From contig DAOUMU010000282.1 in NCBI GenBank assembly GCA_034409055.1, positions 1 through 27,963 of the forward strand: a stretch of DNA of 27,963 nucleotides, read 5' to 3'. This document shows positions 27,835 to 27,963 of the stretch, piece by piece. A program made the translations under genes and the position numbers. Numbering within the stretch: the stretch's first letter is position 1; every line of letters starts with the position of its first letter. The notes under the pieces are model-generated. The model was not told where the DNA came from, did not search any database, and worked only from the letters and a program-made list of their open reading frames with translations. Source of the stretch: DAOUMU01 sp034409055. GTDB lineage: Bacteria > Chloroflexota > Anaerolineae > 4572-78 > J111.

Positions 27835-27963
27835 CCATGTCATTCTGAACAGGTGAAGAATCCCCAAGGTTTTGGTAAATACCCATGGGGGTCAGGTACC
27901 CGAGGGGCACAGGGTAGACCTCTTTTGGGCAAACGTTTCGGAGATTCCTCGTCGTTTATGCCC
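27835..27963. repeat. Possible interspersed repeat cut by the window end
   Basis: CATGTCATTCTGAACAGGTG followed by AAGAATCCCC and, inverted near 27938, GGAGATTCCTCGTCG looks like the arms of a short dispersed repeat. The right end is missing, so its extent is unknown. Confidence 0.35.

Overview
The window looks like a chromosomal stretch of a moderately GC-rich bacterium, most probably a Chloroflexota (Anaerolineae-like) lineage. This is an inference from gene content and style: AmmeMemoRadiSam genes, a DUF3160 protein, SBBP/YVTN propellers with a dockerin, a PAP2-like protein followed by glycosyltransferase and hydrolase remnants, a VWA lipoprotein with an SLAC lipobox, a membrane pyrophosphatase, and many small palindromic repeats. 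No tRNA, rRNA, phage gene or transposase gene was seen.

Left part (1-4200): a beta/gamma-crystallin-like protein; the AmmeMemoRadiSam pair amrB (Memo) and amrS (radical SAM), separated by four 34-bp hairpin repeats; and a convergent secreted L,D-transpeptidase. Region 4200-4990 has no intact gene. It holds a dockerin-gene scrap and a 141-bp MITE-like element flanked by 13-bp direct repeats. Region 4920-9880 carries an AlbA_2/ATPase regulator coupled to a DUF3160 protein, then a small acidic protein and a long pentapeptide-repeat protein. A minus-strand VWA lipoprotein (YfbK type) and a plus-strand nitroreductase follow, with repeat-rich spacers.

Region 12950-14660 is the most suggestive. Five direct repeats with exact 11-bp period, built like a Pho box, precede a PAP2-like membrane protein. 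Two genes behind it have lost their middles but kept their ends (a family-4-like glycosyltransferase and an alpha/beta hydrolase). A dual-specificity phosphatase and a strong terminator close the unit. I read it as a phosphate-starvation-regulated unit, possibly for membrane-lipid remodelling, undergoing decay.

Region 14660-18955: a secreted two-propeller dockerin protein on the minus strand has a ~290-nt leader ending in a terminator-like hairpin just before the ribosome site. Back to back with its promoter, a second extended -10 promoter drives a ~245-nt, hairpin-rich transcript without a convincing ORF that ends in a 15-bp-stem terminator: a candidate new non-coding RNA. A coiled-coil protein with a 15-residue C-terminal repeat and a K+-dependent-type membrane pyrophosphatase converge on a shared bidirectional terminator at 19612-19648.

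Right part (22600-27963): a tightly overlapping four-gene operon (ABC ATPase, ABC-2 permease, GldG-type auxiliary protein, DUF4340 protein), then an RlmI-like rRNA methyltransferase with its own promoter and a 17-bp-stem terminator. The window ends in what looks like an interspersed repeat.
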